Below are positions 1-8,468 of a stretch of DNA of 49,036 nucleotides, piece by piece. The translations under genes and the position numbers were made by a program. Numbering within the stretch: the stretch's first letter is position 1; the number at the start of each line of letters is the position of its first letter. The DNA is from an uncultured Collinsella sp. (GTDB lineage: Bacteria > Actinomycetota > Coriobacteriia > Coriobacteriales > Coriobacteriaceae). Location of the stretch: NCBI GenBank assembly GCA_900542555.1, contig UQNU01000009.1:1-49036 (forward strand), in the 5' to 3' direction. Under the pieces are notes generated by a model, which searched no databases, had not been told where the DNA came from, and saw only the letters and a program-made list of their open reading frames with translations.

Positions 1-56
1 CGGTCTTTCATGCAGCAGGGGCTCTCAATGTTTTTATGTCCTGCTCATATCGTCTG

Positions 57-1358
57 TTACTTGGTAGAAGGCTCGACTTTATCGATGATCCAGGCGGCTC
101 CGAGACCGCCGGTGGTGTTGCGGCGGATGCGCACGGTAACCTCGCGGCGCTCGCCGGCCTGCGTGTAGCGCAGGGGGAAGCTTGCGCGGTTTCGTGCGGC
201 CTCGATGGTACCGCGCTCGCGGGCGATCCAGTAGTACTCGCCGACAATGCCGAGGGTATCGGCGCCGTAGGGGAGATAGGTCGACAGCTGGTGTAGCAAT
301 GGGCCGGGGCAGAAGACCTCGGTTGCGAAATCGATGGGGAAGTCCTCGGGGATGGCGGGCGCTACGGGTGCGGGGGTCGCTCCCATCGCCGGTGCGAAGG
401 CCTGCTCATTGACGGGCGTCACCTCGACGACGGGCACGGGTTCGGTGCCGAGCACTGATTCGGTGCCCACCTTTGGCATCGCCGCGGAATCTGCAGACTC
501 GACGATAGCGGGTGCGTTTGCGGTCGCGGTGTCGAGCTCAACCTGCGTCGCGTCCTCGTTCTCGATGCTCGACTTTGCCTCGATGGGCGTGGATGCCATG
601 GTGGTGATGCCGGCGTTGGCGTTCTCGGGGTCATAGACGACCGTGAGCGAGATGGCGGGCTGCGGCGTCTCGGGCTCCGGCGTCGACTCGGTAGCGCCTT
701 GATCGGCGGGCTCGTCGGACTGATCGTCCTCGGCCTCGTTGCCAAAGACATCGCTGTTTTGGAACGCAGACGGCTCGGGTTGGTCAGCGGCTTCTTCGGT
801 TGTCGACTTGGGCGCTTCGTTGAGCTCCACAGTGGCTTCCTGCTCGGATATGACTTTGGGATCGGTCGTGGCGGCGATTTCGGTTTCGGCTTCTGCCGTT
901 ACCTCAATAGCGACTTCGATCTCTGTCTCGGGCTCGGGTTCCGGCGCGGCTTCAACCATGGCTTCGGGCTCGGGACGCTTAACGTGCTTGGGGCGCACGG
1001 CCTTGAGGTCCTTCTCACCGCGCTTTTTCTTTTTGTAGGACTGCTTGGCGCCCTTGGCGGTCTTGGGCTTGTCCTCGCCCTTGGCAAGCGCAGCATCCCA
1101 GGCCTCGTTGGCGATGACCGTGGCATACAGGCGGCCGCCTTTAAAGACGGTCAGCTTAATGCAGTCGTCGAGTTCCTCGAGCAACTCGCGCGTGGACTCG
1201 AAGCCCAGGTCATAAGCGGTCATGTCGCCAGCGGCGAGCGCCTCCTCGACCTGCGTCATAAACGTTTGCTTGCCACATCCAATCGCATCGCGCAGCAGGC
1301 GATACAGATAGATGTGGTTGCCCAGCGAAAGCGTGGGCCTAATTATTGTCTTGCTCAT
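57..1358 (-). CDS. Unknown modular protein with Ala/Glu-rich linker
   Basis: I do not recognise this 433-residue protein. Residues about 1-80 form a compact, probably helical domain with the look of a winged-helix fold (LYRLLRDAIGCGKQTF, then a GGRLYATV hairpin). A Lys-rich stretch follows around 95-120, then a long acidic Ala/Glu/Thr/Pro-rich segment to about 335. The last ~95 residues form a second folded domain with Arg-rich strands (REVTVRIRR). There is no signal peptide or membrane segment, so it is probably cytoplasmic. The start at 1358 has AGGAGA seven bases upstream; an upstream in-frame start (1397) has no ribosome site and would overlap a palindrome. The two-domain design with a basic patch suggests nucleic-acid binding, but this is inference. 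Confidence 0.7.
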   Translation of the reverse strand: MSKTIIRPTLSLGNHIYLYRLLRDAIGCGKQTFMTQVEEALAAGDMTAYDLGFESTRELLEELDDCIKLTVFKGGRLYATVIANEAWDAALAKGEDKPKTAKGAKQSYKKKKRGEKDLKAVRPKHVKRPEPEAMVEAAPEPEPETEIEVAIEVTAEAETEIAATTDPKVISEQEATVELNEAPKSTTEEAADQPEPSAFQNSDVFGNEAEDDQSDEPADQGATESTPEPETPQPAISLTVVYDPENANAGITTMASTPIEAKSSIENEDATQVELDTATANAPAIVESADSAAMPKVGTESVLGTEPVPVVEVTPVNEQAFAPAMGATPAPVAPAIPEDFPIDFATEVFCPGPLLHQLSTYLPYGADTLGIVGEYYWIARERGTIEAARNRASFPLRYTQAGERREVTVRIRRNTTGGLGAAWIIDKVEPSTK

Positions 1359-1370
1359 GGCAAATCTCCT

Positions 1371-1386
1371 CTTTACACATGTAAAG
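1371..1386. promoter_or_regulatory. Operator-like 16-bp palindrome
   Basis: Perfect palindrome with arms CTTTACA and TGTAAAG around two bases. It lies directly upstream of the AGGAGA ribosome site of the gene starting at 1358. The loop is too small for an RNA hairpin, so a protein-binding operator is more likely. The binding protein is unknown. Confidence 0.45.
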
Positions 1387-1430
1387 CATCTTACCATCGC
1401 ATGGCGTTCGCCATGGCGGCGCCCAAGGCA

Positions 1431-1464
1431 AACGGGCGCGAACCGCTTTCGATTCGCGCCCGTT
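1431..1464 (-). terminator. Stem-loop after the 1499-2452 gene
   Basis: Perfect 12-bp stem (1431-1442 with 1453-1464) and a 10-base loop, followed on the minus strand by a short TTT run. It lies 34 bases past the stop of the gene at 1499-2452 and before the start of the next minus-strand gene. Confidence 0.65.
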
Positions 1465-1498
1465 GTACAGGTCGGTTATCTATGAGAGGCAAACGTGC

Positions 1499-2452
1499 TT
1501 AGTTGCCCGATGCCGTGCCTTGGCTCGAGTTGTCAGATGCCGTGCCGGAAGCGGTTCCGCTCGAGCTGTTGGTGTTGTTACTGTCTGCCGTGCCCGTTCC
1601 CGACGTGGTGTCGCTCGTCTGGCCTCCCGTGTTCGGCTGTGAACCGTCAGTCGTTTGGCCTGAGTCGGTCGTGCCGGACGGCGTGCCACTGTTGGCCGTA
1701 GAGGAATCGGTGCCCTGCGATTGGTTTTGGGTGTTCGAGGACGAATTGGCAGAGGTAGGACTGTCTTGCGTGTCGTCCGTCTGTGCCTGCTGATCCTGCG
1801 GCTGAGTGTTGCCATTTGCATCGCTCTCGGTCGTGCGCGACGACAGGATTGGCTCGGGACGCTCGCCCAGACCCTCACCGGCAGTGGTGATAAGGATGGC
1901 GCCGGCGCAGGCGATGACCGCGACGATGGCGATGGCGATCGAGAAGACGATGACCTTCTTTTGTGTCTGGCTGCGCTCTGCCGCCGCCTTGGCGCGCAGG
2001 CTGTTGGGGGCGACGCGCGCCGTGGTCGCGCGTCCCGCAACCTGGCGCATCTCCTGCGTGGTCGCGGCGCCACCTAGGTGCTCCTCGACATTGGGCTCAA
2101 CGGGCTCATAGGCGCCGGCGGGGTAGTCGACGTCGGCGTGCGTGCCCTTGATTGCTTCGGCGCTGGCGGAGATAAAGTGGCGATAGACCTGCGAGGACAC
2201 AACAGTGATGACTGAGCTCACAGCGGCACCAATCACCGAGCCGGCAATGCCGATCTTTGAAGCAAGCGCCACGCTCGTGGCGGCAGCTGCGGCGCCGGCG
2301 ATGATCTGGGGAATGGAAATGTCGTCGAACAGGCCCTTTTTGGGCGCGATGGCCATGGTCTGTCCAATGGAATGGTTCTCGTGTACGCCGTTGTTGAGCG
2401 ATGCCGGCGTCATGACGCGCGTGCGCGGCGCGTCGGTGTACTTGGTTGTCAT
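1499..2452 (-). CDS. Unknown membrane protein with Ser/Thr/Gln-rich exported tail
   Basis: A 317-residue protein of no family I recognise. An Ala/Val-rich hydrophobic stretch spans about residues 48-87 and could hold one or two membrane segments. A clear single membrane helix lies at about 166-190, preceded by positive charges (SQTQKK). Everything after residue 200 is Ser, Thr, Gly, Asn and Gln with many Asp and no Lys, typical of an exposed extracellular tail. The start at 2452 is chosen because GGGAGGA lies about seven bases upstream; the longer frame to 2548 has no such site. The gene is divergent from nadE. A surface or wall-associated role is inferred from topology only. Confidence 0.7.
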   Translation of the reverse strand: MTTKYTDAPRTRVMTPASLNNGVHENHSIGQTMAIAPKKGLFDDISIPQIIAGAAAAATSVALASKIGIAGSVIGAAVSSVITVVSSQVYRHFISASAEAIKGTHADVDYPAGAYEPVEPNVEEHLGGAATTQEMRQVAGRATTARVAPNSLRAKAAAERSQTQKKVIVFSIAIAIVAVIACAGAILITTAGEGLGERPEPILSSRTTESDANGNTQPQDQQAQTDDTQDSPTSANSSSNTQNQSQGTDSSTANSGTPSGTTDSGQTTDGSQPNTGGQTSDTTSGTGTADSNNTNSSSGTASGTASDNSSQGTASGN

Positions 2453-2655
2453 ACGGGGTCCTCCCGGTGTAAATCTGCTTCGTTTCGTGTAGCCATCAGG
2501 GTACCCACCAGATGTGAATCGTACGTGACATTTAACAGATACCATCAACTCATCAATTGCTCACCAAGTTGGTGGGATGCGGTTCCACCCGGCGGTTGAA
2601 CTACAATAGGGCTTGCTAATTGTGTTGAATAGCGTTTACGCACGGGAGCATTCTT

Positions 2656-4635
2656 ATGAATCTTCACCTTTCTCAGTCTGATGGCTTTTTGCGTGTGGCG
2701 GCGGCCTCGCCGCGGATTCGCGTGGCCGATGTCGAGGGCAATGCCGAGGTTGCGCTGGCGGCTGTTCGCGATGCTGCCGGGCGTGGCGTTCGCGCGTTGG
2801 TGTTGCCCGAGCTTAATCTGACTGGCTATACCGCGGCCGATCTGTTCCATAACCGCACGCTGCTGCATGCCTGCGAGGCTGCTCTGGTGCATATCCTCGA
2901 CGAGACTCGTGAGTTGCCGATTGTCTTTACCATTGGTCTTCCCGTTGCAGTTGCCGAGAATATCTACAACTGCGCCGCCGTGTGCTGCGCGGGCGAGCTT
3001 TTGGGCCTCACGGCCAAGAAGTATCTGCCCAACTATGGCGAGTTCTATGAGCGTCGCTGGTTTGCTCCGGCGCCTGCGGATCCCGTGTGGGTTGAATTTG
3101 CCGGTCAGGGTCCGGTTCCGCTGGGCTCGGGGCTTATCTACCGTTGTTGTGATGAGGGTGCCGAGGATATGGTGCTGGGCGTTGAGGTCTGTGAGGACCT
3201 GTGGGTGCCGGCGCCGCCTTCGACCGAGATGGCGCTTGCCGGTGCGACGGTGATTCTCAACCCGTCGGCTTCGGACGAAATCATCGGTAAGGCAGACTAT
3301 CGCCGCAGCCTCATCTCTAACCAGAGCGCACGCCTGTACTGCGCCTATGCCTACGCGGACGCGAGCGAGGGCGAGTCCACGACCGACATGGTCTTTGCGG
3401 GCGAGAACCTTATCTACGAAAATGGCTCCAAGCTCGCCGCCACCAAACTGCTTACCTGCGATATGGCCATCGCCGACGTTGACCTTGACCGCCTGGTTGC
3501 CGAGTGCCGTCGCTCGACGACGTGGGCGCGCACCGACGATGCGCCGGAGGCCACGACCGTTGAGTTTTCGTTTGAGGGCGTGCTGGCCGAAGAACCTGTC
3601 CTGCGCGATGCCTGCGATATCGACCGCGTTTTCCCGCGCGCGCCCTTTGTGCCGGCCGACCACGGCGACTTGGCCGAGCGCTGCGAGACGATCCTCGATC
3701 TGCAGACTGCGGGCCTCAAGACCCGCCTTGCCCACACGGGTACCAAGGCTGCGGTTATCGGCCTTTCGGGCGGCTTGGACTCCACGCTAGCGCTGCTTGT
3801 GACCGTGCGTGCCTTCGATGCACTGGGACTGCCGCGCACGGGTATCACAGCCGTGTCCATGCCCGGCTTCGGCACGACGCATCGCACCAAGTCGAATGCC
3901 GAGTCGCTCGCTCGCGACCTGGGTGTGAGCTTCCGCGAGGTTTCGATCCACGCGGCTGTGGAGCAGCACTTCAAGGACATTGAGCATGATCCAGCTGTGC
4001 AGGACGTGACCTACGAGAACAGCCAGGCGCGCGAGCGTACGCAGATTCTGATGGATCTGGCCAACCAGGCTGGCGGTTTTGTCATTGGCACGGGCGACCT
4101 GTCGGAGCTGGCGCTCGGCTGGGCTACCTATAACGGCGACCACATGAGCATGTACGCCGTCAACGCGAGCGTGCCCAAGACGCTTGTGCGCCATCTGGTA
4201 CGCTATGCCGCCGATGTCTTTGGCGGGCGCATTGCCGAGGTCTTGCTCGATATCCTCGATACGCCGGTGTCCCCCGAGCTTCTGCCGCCCACGGGCGACG
4301 GCGAGATTGCGCAGAAGACCGAGGATTTGGTGGGCCCGTACGAGTTGCACGACTACTTCCTCTACTACCTGCTGCGTTTTGGCTTTGAGCCGGGCAAGAT
4401 CTACCGCATGGCGCTCAAGAGCTTCGAGGGCGTCTACGACGCCAAGACTGTCCACACATGGTTGCGTACGTTCTATCGTCGCTTCTTTGCCCAACAGTTT
4501 AAGCGCAGCTGCCTGCCTGATGGTCCCAAGGTGGGCTCGGTGACGCTCAGCCCGCGCGGCGATTGGCGTATGCCGAGTGACGCCAGCTCGCGTCTGTGGC
4601 TTGCGCAGATCGATGCGCTCAATGCAATTGACTAA
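2656..4635 (+). CDS. nadE: Glutamine-dependent NAD+ synthetase
   Basis: Final step of NAD synthesis: amidation of nicotinate adenine dinucleotide with ATP, using ammonia from glutamine. The 659-residue length fits the two-domain glutamine-hydrolysing form. Residues 1-300 are a carbon-nitrogen hydrolase (nitrilase fold) with the triad Glu52 (VLPELNLTGY), Lys120/121 (TAKKYLPNY) and Cys178 (GVEVCEDLW). The C-terminal half is the synthetase domain with the ATP-pyrophosphatase loop SGGLDST at about 371-377. The start has GGGAG upstream. No partner gene adjoins it; a stem-loop follows before the aminotransferase. Cytoplasmic and probably essential. Confidence 0.95.
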   Translation: MNLHLSQSDGFLRVAAASPRIRVADVEGNAEVALAAVRDAAGRGVRALVLPELNLTGYTAADLFHNRTLLHACEAALVHILDETRELPIVFTIGLPVAVAENIYNCAAVCCAGELLGLTAKKYLPNYGEFYERRWFAPAPADPVWVEFAGQGPVPLGSGLIYRCCDEGAEDMVLGVEVCEDLWVPAPPSTEMALAGATVILNPSASDEIIGKADYRRSLISNQSARLYCAYAYADASEGESTTDMVFAGENLIYENGSKLAATKLLTCDMAIADVDLDRLVAECRRSTTWARTDDAPEATTVEFSFEGVLAEEPVLRDACDIDRVFPRAPFVPADHGDLAERCETILDLQTAGLKTRLAHTGTKAAVIGLSGGLDSTLALLVTVRAFDALGLPRTGITAVSMPGFGTTHRTKSNAESLARDLGVSFREVSIHAAVEQHFKDIEHDPAVQDVTYENSQARERTQILMDLANQAGGFVIGTGDLSELALGWATYNGDHMSMYAVNASVPKTLVRHLVRYAADVFGGRIAEVLLDILDTPVSPELLPPTGDGEIAQKTEDLVGPYELHDYFLYYLLRFGFEPGKIYRMALKSFEGVYDAKTVHTWLRTFYRRFFAQQFKRSCLPDGPKVGSVTLSPRGDWRMPSDASSRLWLAQIDALNAID

Positions 4636-4703
4636 GGTTGGCTAAATTGAACCAATACAGGGGTTGCAAGCGTTACACTTTTGCAATCTGATGGCCCGTA
4701 TCG

Positions 4704-4734
4704 CGCGGCGCTCTTGTCGGAGCGCCGCGTTTTT
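4704..4734 (+). terminator. Stem-loop with T-run just ahead of aminotransferase
   Basis: Perfect 10-bp GC-rich stem (4704-4713 with 4720-4729), six-base loop, then TTTTT. It ends only 20 bases before the ATG at 4754, leaving no room for a promoter in between. It therefore either ends nadE transcription or acts as a leader terminator for the aminotransferase. Confidence 0.75.
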
Positions 4735-4753
4735 CATATCGAAAGGTGGCACC

Positions 4754-5917
4754 ATGCAGGCATCGCAGCGTCTCGACCGCTTTGGCGCGGAGGTCTTCGC
4801 CTCGCTCAACAACAAGCTTCTCGCGCTGAAAGCTCAGGGCAAGACCATTTACAACATGAGCGTGGGCACGCCCGACTTTAAGCCGTACGACCACGTGGTC
4901 GAGGCGCTCACGCAAGCAGCCCAAGATCCCGAGATGTGGAAGTATGCCCTGCGTGACCTGCCCGAACTCAAGCAGGCCGTGTGCGATTACTATGAGCGTC
5001 GCTTTGGCGTTTCGGGCATTACGCCGTCCATGGTGCAGTCGTGCAACGGCACGCAGGAGGGCGTGGGCCATTTGGGCCTGGCCCTGCTCGATCCGGGCGA
5101 CACTATTTTGGTTCCCGATCCGTGCTACCCGGTCTTTGAGGCGGGTGCCAAGATCGCCGATGCCAAGCTCGAGTACTATCCGCTGGTTGTCGAGCACAAT
5201 TACCTGCCCTATGTGGCGGGCATCGATCCCGAGGTGGCCGATCGTGCCAAGTACATGATCGTGTCGCTGCCCGCCAACCCGGTGGGCTCGGTGGGCACGC
5301 CCGAGATCTACGAGGAGATCATCGCTTTCGCCCGCGAGCACGACCTGCTCATCGTCCATGACAACGCATACTCCGACATCGTGTTCGACGGCGAGCCCGG
5401 CGGCAGCTTCTTGCAGTATCCCGGCGCGCTCGAGGTGGGCGTTGAATTCTTCTCGCTCTCCAAGTCGTTTAACGTCACCGGTGCCCGCATCGGCTTTTTG
5501 GTCGGCCGAGAGGACGTGGTCTCTGCCTTTGCCAAGCTGCGCGGCCAGATCGACTTTGGCATGTTCTTCCCGATCCAGAAGGCTGCTATCGCCTGCCTGA
5601 ACGGTCCGCGCGATGAGGTCGAGGCGCAGCGTCTGAAGTACCAGGAGCGCCGTGATGCCCTGTGCGACGGTCTTGAGGGCCTGGGCTGGGAGCGTCCCAA
5701 CGCGCATGGCTCTATGTTTGTGTGGGCCAAGCTTCCCGGTGGTCGCACCGATTCCATGGCGTTTTGCGAGGAGCTCATGGAGAAGGCCGGCGTTGTGGTG
5801 ACGCCGGGTGCGAGCTTTGGTCCTTCGGGCGAGGGGCACGTGCGCATGGCGCTGGTTCTGCCGCCTGATCAGATTGCTTTGGCTGTCGAGGCCATTCGCG
5901 AAGCGGGCCTGTATTAG
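4754..5917 (+). CDS. Class I/II PLP-dependent aminotransferase
   Basis: A 387-residue fold-type I aminotransferase. The PLP lysine is Lys237 in FSLSKSFNVTGARIG. Other family marks are the substrate loop SVGTPDFKP near residue 37, the cofactor contacts NGTQEG and VPDPCYPVF, and LPANPVGSV with HDNAYSDIVF. The sequence resembles the branch containing LL-diaminopimelate and N-acetyl-diaminopimelate aminotransferases. Because dapH, dapB, dapA, lysA and a likely deacetylase lie 4 kb downstream and no other aminotransferase is in the window, it may supply the DAP transamination step; this is inference. The start at 4754 has AAAGGTGG upstream; the longer frame from 4664 would run through a terminator stem. 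Confidence 0.85.
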   Translation: MQASQRLDRFGAEVFASLNNKLLALKAQGKTIYNMSVGTPDFKPYDHVVEALTQAAQDPEMWKYALRDLPELKQAVCDYYERRFGVSGITPSMVQSCNGTQEGVGHLGLALLDPGDTILVPDPCYPVFEAGAKIADAKLEYYPLVVEHNYLPYVAGIDPEVADRAKYMIVSLPANPVGSVGTPEIYEEIIAFAREHDLLIVHDNAYSDIVFDGEPGGSFLQYPGALEVGVEFFSLSKSFNVTGARIGFLVGREDVVSAFAKLRGQIDFGMFFPIQKAAIACLNGPRDEVEAQRLKYQERRDALCDGLEGLGWERPNAHGSMFVWAKLPGGRTDSMAFCEELMEKAGVVVTPGASFGPSGEGHVRMALVLPPDQIALAVEAIREAGLY

Positions 5918-6061
5918 AAGGCTATTTCGACTCGTCAATAGCTCGAAACCGATTTCGTGCAGTTATTTTACGAATCCTGCAGACAATTTCGGTAAACGGT
6001 CGATTTTTGGCTGCGAATAGGAGCATAATCAAAGTCCCGATTGGATGTATTGGGATTACGG

Positions 6062-6092
6062 CAAGCCGCTCGGGTCGTTCCCGGGCGGCTTG
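6062..6092 (+). other. Stem-loop in the ldh leader
   Basis: A 13-bp stem with one G-T pair (6062-6074 with 6080-6092) and a five-base loop, followed by TTTG. It lies 26 bases upstream of the ldh start, so it must be part of the ldh mRNA leader or a barrier just ahead of it. Confidence 0.6.
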
Positions 6093-6118
6093 TTTGTGGA
6101 GAGAGATGGGAGTTTCTA

Positions 6119-7069
6119 ATGGTTAACGAGAAGAAGGTCGCTATCGTCGGCTGCGGTTTCGTCGGTTCGTCTTCGGCGTTCGCGCTGATGCAGAGTGGTC
6201 TGTTCTCCGAGATGGTCCTCATCGACGTGGACAAGAACCGCGCCGAGGGTGAGGCCTTGGATATCGCGCACGGTATGACGTTTGCCGAGCCGATGAAGAT
6301 CTACGCCGGCGATTATTCCGATGTCGCCGACGCCGCCATGATCGTCGTCACCGCTGGCGCTGCCCAGAAGCCCGGTGAGACCCGCCTGGACCTGGTCAAC
6401 AAGAACGTCAGCATCTTTAAGTCCATTATCCCCGAGATTAAGAAGTCCGGCTTCGACGGCATTCTGCTCATCGTCTCCAACCCGGTCGATGTTCTGACCT
6501 ACGCCGCCATCAAGATGTCCGGCCTGCCCGAGGGCCACGTCATCGGTTCCGGCACCGTGCTCGACACCGGCCGCCTGCAGCAGATGCTTGGTGCCCACGT
6601 CGAGGTTGACCCGCGCGATGTCCAGGCCTATGTCATGGGCGAGCACGGCGACTCCGAGTTTGTCGCTTGGTCCAGCGCTCAGGTTGCCGGCGTTCCGCTG
6701 AACACCTTCTGTGAGCTTCACGGCCACCTGGAGCATGAGGCTGCCGAGAAGCGCATCGCCGAGGACGTCAAGAACTCCGCCTACACCATCATCGAGAAGA
6801 AGCACGCCACCTACTATGGCGTCGCCATGGCCGTCAAGCGCATCTGCACCGCCGTTATGCGCGATGAGCAGACCGTTCTGCCCGTCTCCTCGCTCATGGT
6901 GGGCGAGTATGGCCTGTCCGATCTTGCCATCTCCATGCCGACCGTCGTTGGCCGCGACGGCGTTGTCTGCCGCGTCCCCGTGCCGCTGGACGATGACGAG
7001 CAGCATGAGCTCACCGTCTCCGCCAAGGCCCTCAAGGACATCATCGACAGCGTCGACTTCTCCTGCTAA
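6119..7069 (+). CDS. ldh: L-lactate dehydrogenase
   Basis: NADH-dependent reduction of pyruvate to L-lactate, regenerating NAD+ in fermentation. 316 residues, the usual length. The Rossmann glycine motif is at about 9-20 (IVGCGFVGSS). The specificity loop reads AAQKPGETR with Gln83, which favours lactate; malate dehydrogenases have Arg here. The proton-relay His176 sits in MGEHGDSE. The start at 6119 has GGGAG upstream. The gene stands alone between a leader stem-loop and a strong terminator at 7103-7136. No Rex-like operator was obvious in the 200 bases upstream. Confidence 0.92.
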   Translation: MVNEKKVAIVGCGFVGSSSAFALMQSGLFSEMVLIDVDKNRAEGEALDIAHGMTFAEPMKIYAGDYSDVADAAMIVVTAGAAQKPGETRLDLVNKNVSIFKSIIPEIKKSGFDGILLIVSNPVDVLTYAAIKMSGLPEGHVIGSGTVLDTGRLQQMLGAHVEVDPRDVQAYVMGEHGDSEFVAWSSAQVAGVPLNTFCELHGHLEHEAAEKRIAEDVKNSAYTIIEKKHATYYGVAMAVKRICTAVMRDEQTVLPVSSLMVGEYGLSDLAISMPTVVGRDGVVCRVPVPLDDDEQHELTVSAKALKDIIDSVDFSC

Positions 7070-7102
7070 ATCAAGCTCGCTAGAGCGAAAAGCTACAATG
7101 AA

Positions 7103-7136
7103 GGCGTCCGGGTCCACACGGCCCGGGCGCCTTTTT
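7103..7136 (+). terminator. Intrinsic terminator of ldh
   Basis: A 10-bp GC-rich stem with one G-T pair (7103-7112 with 7122-7131), nine-base loop, then TTTTT, 34 bases after the ldh stop. Confidence 0.88.
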
Positions 7137-7180
7137 GGTGCAAAGTAACCTGACCCCAATGCACCATCCCAATGCACCAT
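7136..7180. repeat. REP-like hairpin repeat plus 13-bp tandem copy
   Basis: Arms TGGTGCA (7136-7142) and TGCACCA (7160-7166) enclose a loop containing TAACCTGACCCC. The right half, CCCAATGCACCAT, is perfectly duplicated in tandem (7155-7167 and 7168-7180). A related copy with compensating arm changes is at 8362-8391. Confidence 0.6.
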
Positions 7181-7196
7181 AGTTGATGGGAGGGCC

Positions 7197-8357
7197 ATGT
7201 CGGATTCGCCTAATTTTTTGACCTATGCCCAGACGGCGTTTGATCCGTTTGAGGAGCGGCCGTTCTGCGCGGTGGATAGCCTGGTCTTTGCGTGGTTGTC
7301 CTATTTGCGTTTGCCGGGTGATATGGCGGAGCTGACGAACTGGCAGGGCCTAGACGTGCGCGAGCTGCTGCGTGCCGAGTGCTACCGGGACATGATTGAC
7401 GACTTGTGGGACCCAGAGGGGAGCAGGGCCCTGCTGGAGGCCGTGGCAGCAAGCCCTCGCTACCGTGGCGTGCACGTTTGCGGCTATCGTGTCGTGAGCG
7501 ATGTGGTGGCGACAGAGCAGTTTGCAGCCATGACGTTCCGGTTTCCGGCGGGGTTCAGCTATCTTTCCTTCCGGGGGACCGACAGCACGATTGTGGGCTG
7601 GAAAGAGGACTTTAACATGGCGTTCCGGTGTCCTGTGCCGGCCCAGGAATCCGCGGCGCGTTATGTGGACGAGGCGGCGGATGCGATTGACGGGCCGCTT
7701 TTGTGCGGAGGTCATTCCAAGGGTGGAAACCTTGCGGTGTACGGTGCGGCGATGTGCTCCGATGTCGCCCGTGAGCGAATCGAACGGGCGTATTCCCATG
7801 ATGGTCCGGGCTTCGTCGAGGAGTTTCTGAACGGCAACGCCTTTGCCGATCTTTCCGGTCGAATCGACAAGACGCTACCTCGGTCGTCGATCTTTGGCAT
7901 GATGTTCGAGACACAGGAGGACTATGCTATCGTTGAGAGCACCGAGTTCAGCCTGCTGCAGCACAATCCCTTTAGCTGGGTGGTTGATGGTCACGACTTC
8001 GTGTACTGTGAGCGCCTGTCCGCCGGTGCTCGATACGTTGATGGCTCCATTCGCGAGATGCTGCTTGCAGTGTCGCCTAGCGAGCGCGAGCGTTTTGTAG
8101 ATGCGTTGTTCTCCGTGTTTGAGGCTACGGGTGCTGAGCGGTTTGCGGATATCGCTGGGAATCTGCGCGAGAGCCTGCCCGTGATGCTCCAGGCTGCGCA
8201 ATGCTTTGACAAGGATACACGACGCTTTGTCTCGCAGACCATCGTGGCAATCCTTAAATGCGCACTGCTGCCCAAACGACCTCAGATCGACATGCCCGCT
8301 GCCGGCAAGAGTTTGGCAGAACAGCTCGAGGCTTGGCAGTCCGAGCTCCTGCGCTAG
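7197..8357 (+). CDS. DUF2974 (Mbeg1-like) alpha/beta hydrolase
   Basis: A 386-residue protein of the lipase-like DUF2974 family. The nucleophile elbow is GGHSKGGN with Ser174, preceded by the strand YLSFRGTDSTIVGWKEDF, a family hallmark near the oxyanion region. A candidate acidic residue lies near 208 (DGPGF) and a histidine in VVDGHDFVY near residue 265. There is no signal peptide, so it is probably cytoplasmic or peripherally membrane-bound. The natural substrate is unknown. The start at 7197 has GGGAGG upstream. The gene is flanked on both sides by copies of a hairpin repeat, with no operon partner. Confidence 0.8.
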   Translation: MSDSPNFLTYAQTAFDPFEERPFCAVDSLVFAWLSYLRLPGDMAELTNWQGLDVRELLRAECYRDMIDDLWDPEGSRALLEAVAASPRYRGVHVCGYRVVSDVVATEQFAAMTFRFPAGFSYLSFRGTDSTIVGWKEDFNMAFRCPVPAQESAARYVDEAADAIDGPLLCGGHSKGGNLAVYGAAMCSDVARERIERAYSHDGPGFVEEFLNGNAFADLSGRIDKTLPRSSIFGMMFETQEDYAIVESTEFSLLQHNPFSWVVDGHDFVYCERLSAGARYVDGSIREMLLAVSPSERERFVDALFSVFEATGAERFADIAGNLRESLPVMLQAAQCFDKDTRRFVSQTIVAILKCALLPKRPQIDMPAAGKSLAEQLEAWQSELLR

Positions 8358-8361
8358 CCAT

Positions 8362-8391
8362 TGGCGCAAAGCAACCTGTCCCCGATGCGCC
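8362..8391. repeat. REP-like hairpin repeat, second copy
   Basis: Arms TGGCGCA and TGCGCC around a loop containing CAACCTGTCCCC. Compared with the copy at 7136-7166 the arms differ in both halves so that pairing is kept, while the loop is conserved. Confidence 0.58.
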
Positions 8392-8468
8392 GATCTTCGA
8401 TGCACCTGGGGCGGGCTCGACCGCTATACTGGTTCGTGCCGAAATCGATCTAGAACGGAATGCCGTAT

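Noticed and set aside
6119..7069. Malate dehydrogenase instead of lactate dehydrogenase
   Set aside because: The specificity position carries Gln83 rather than Arg, which favours lactate.
7155..7180. Tandem 13-bp copy as a target-site duplication
   Set aside because: The copies are directly adjacent with no element between them; slippage at a hairpin repeat is simpler.
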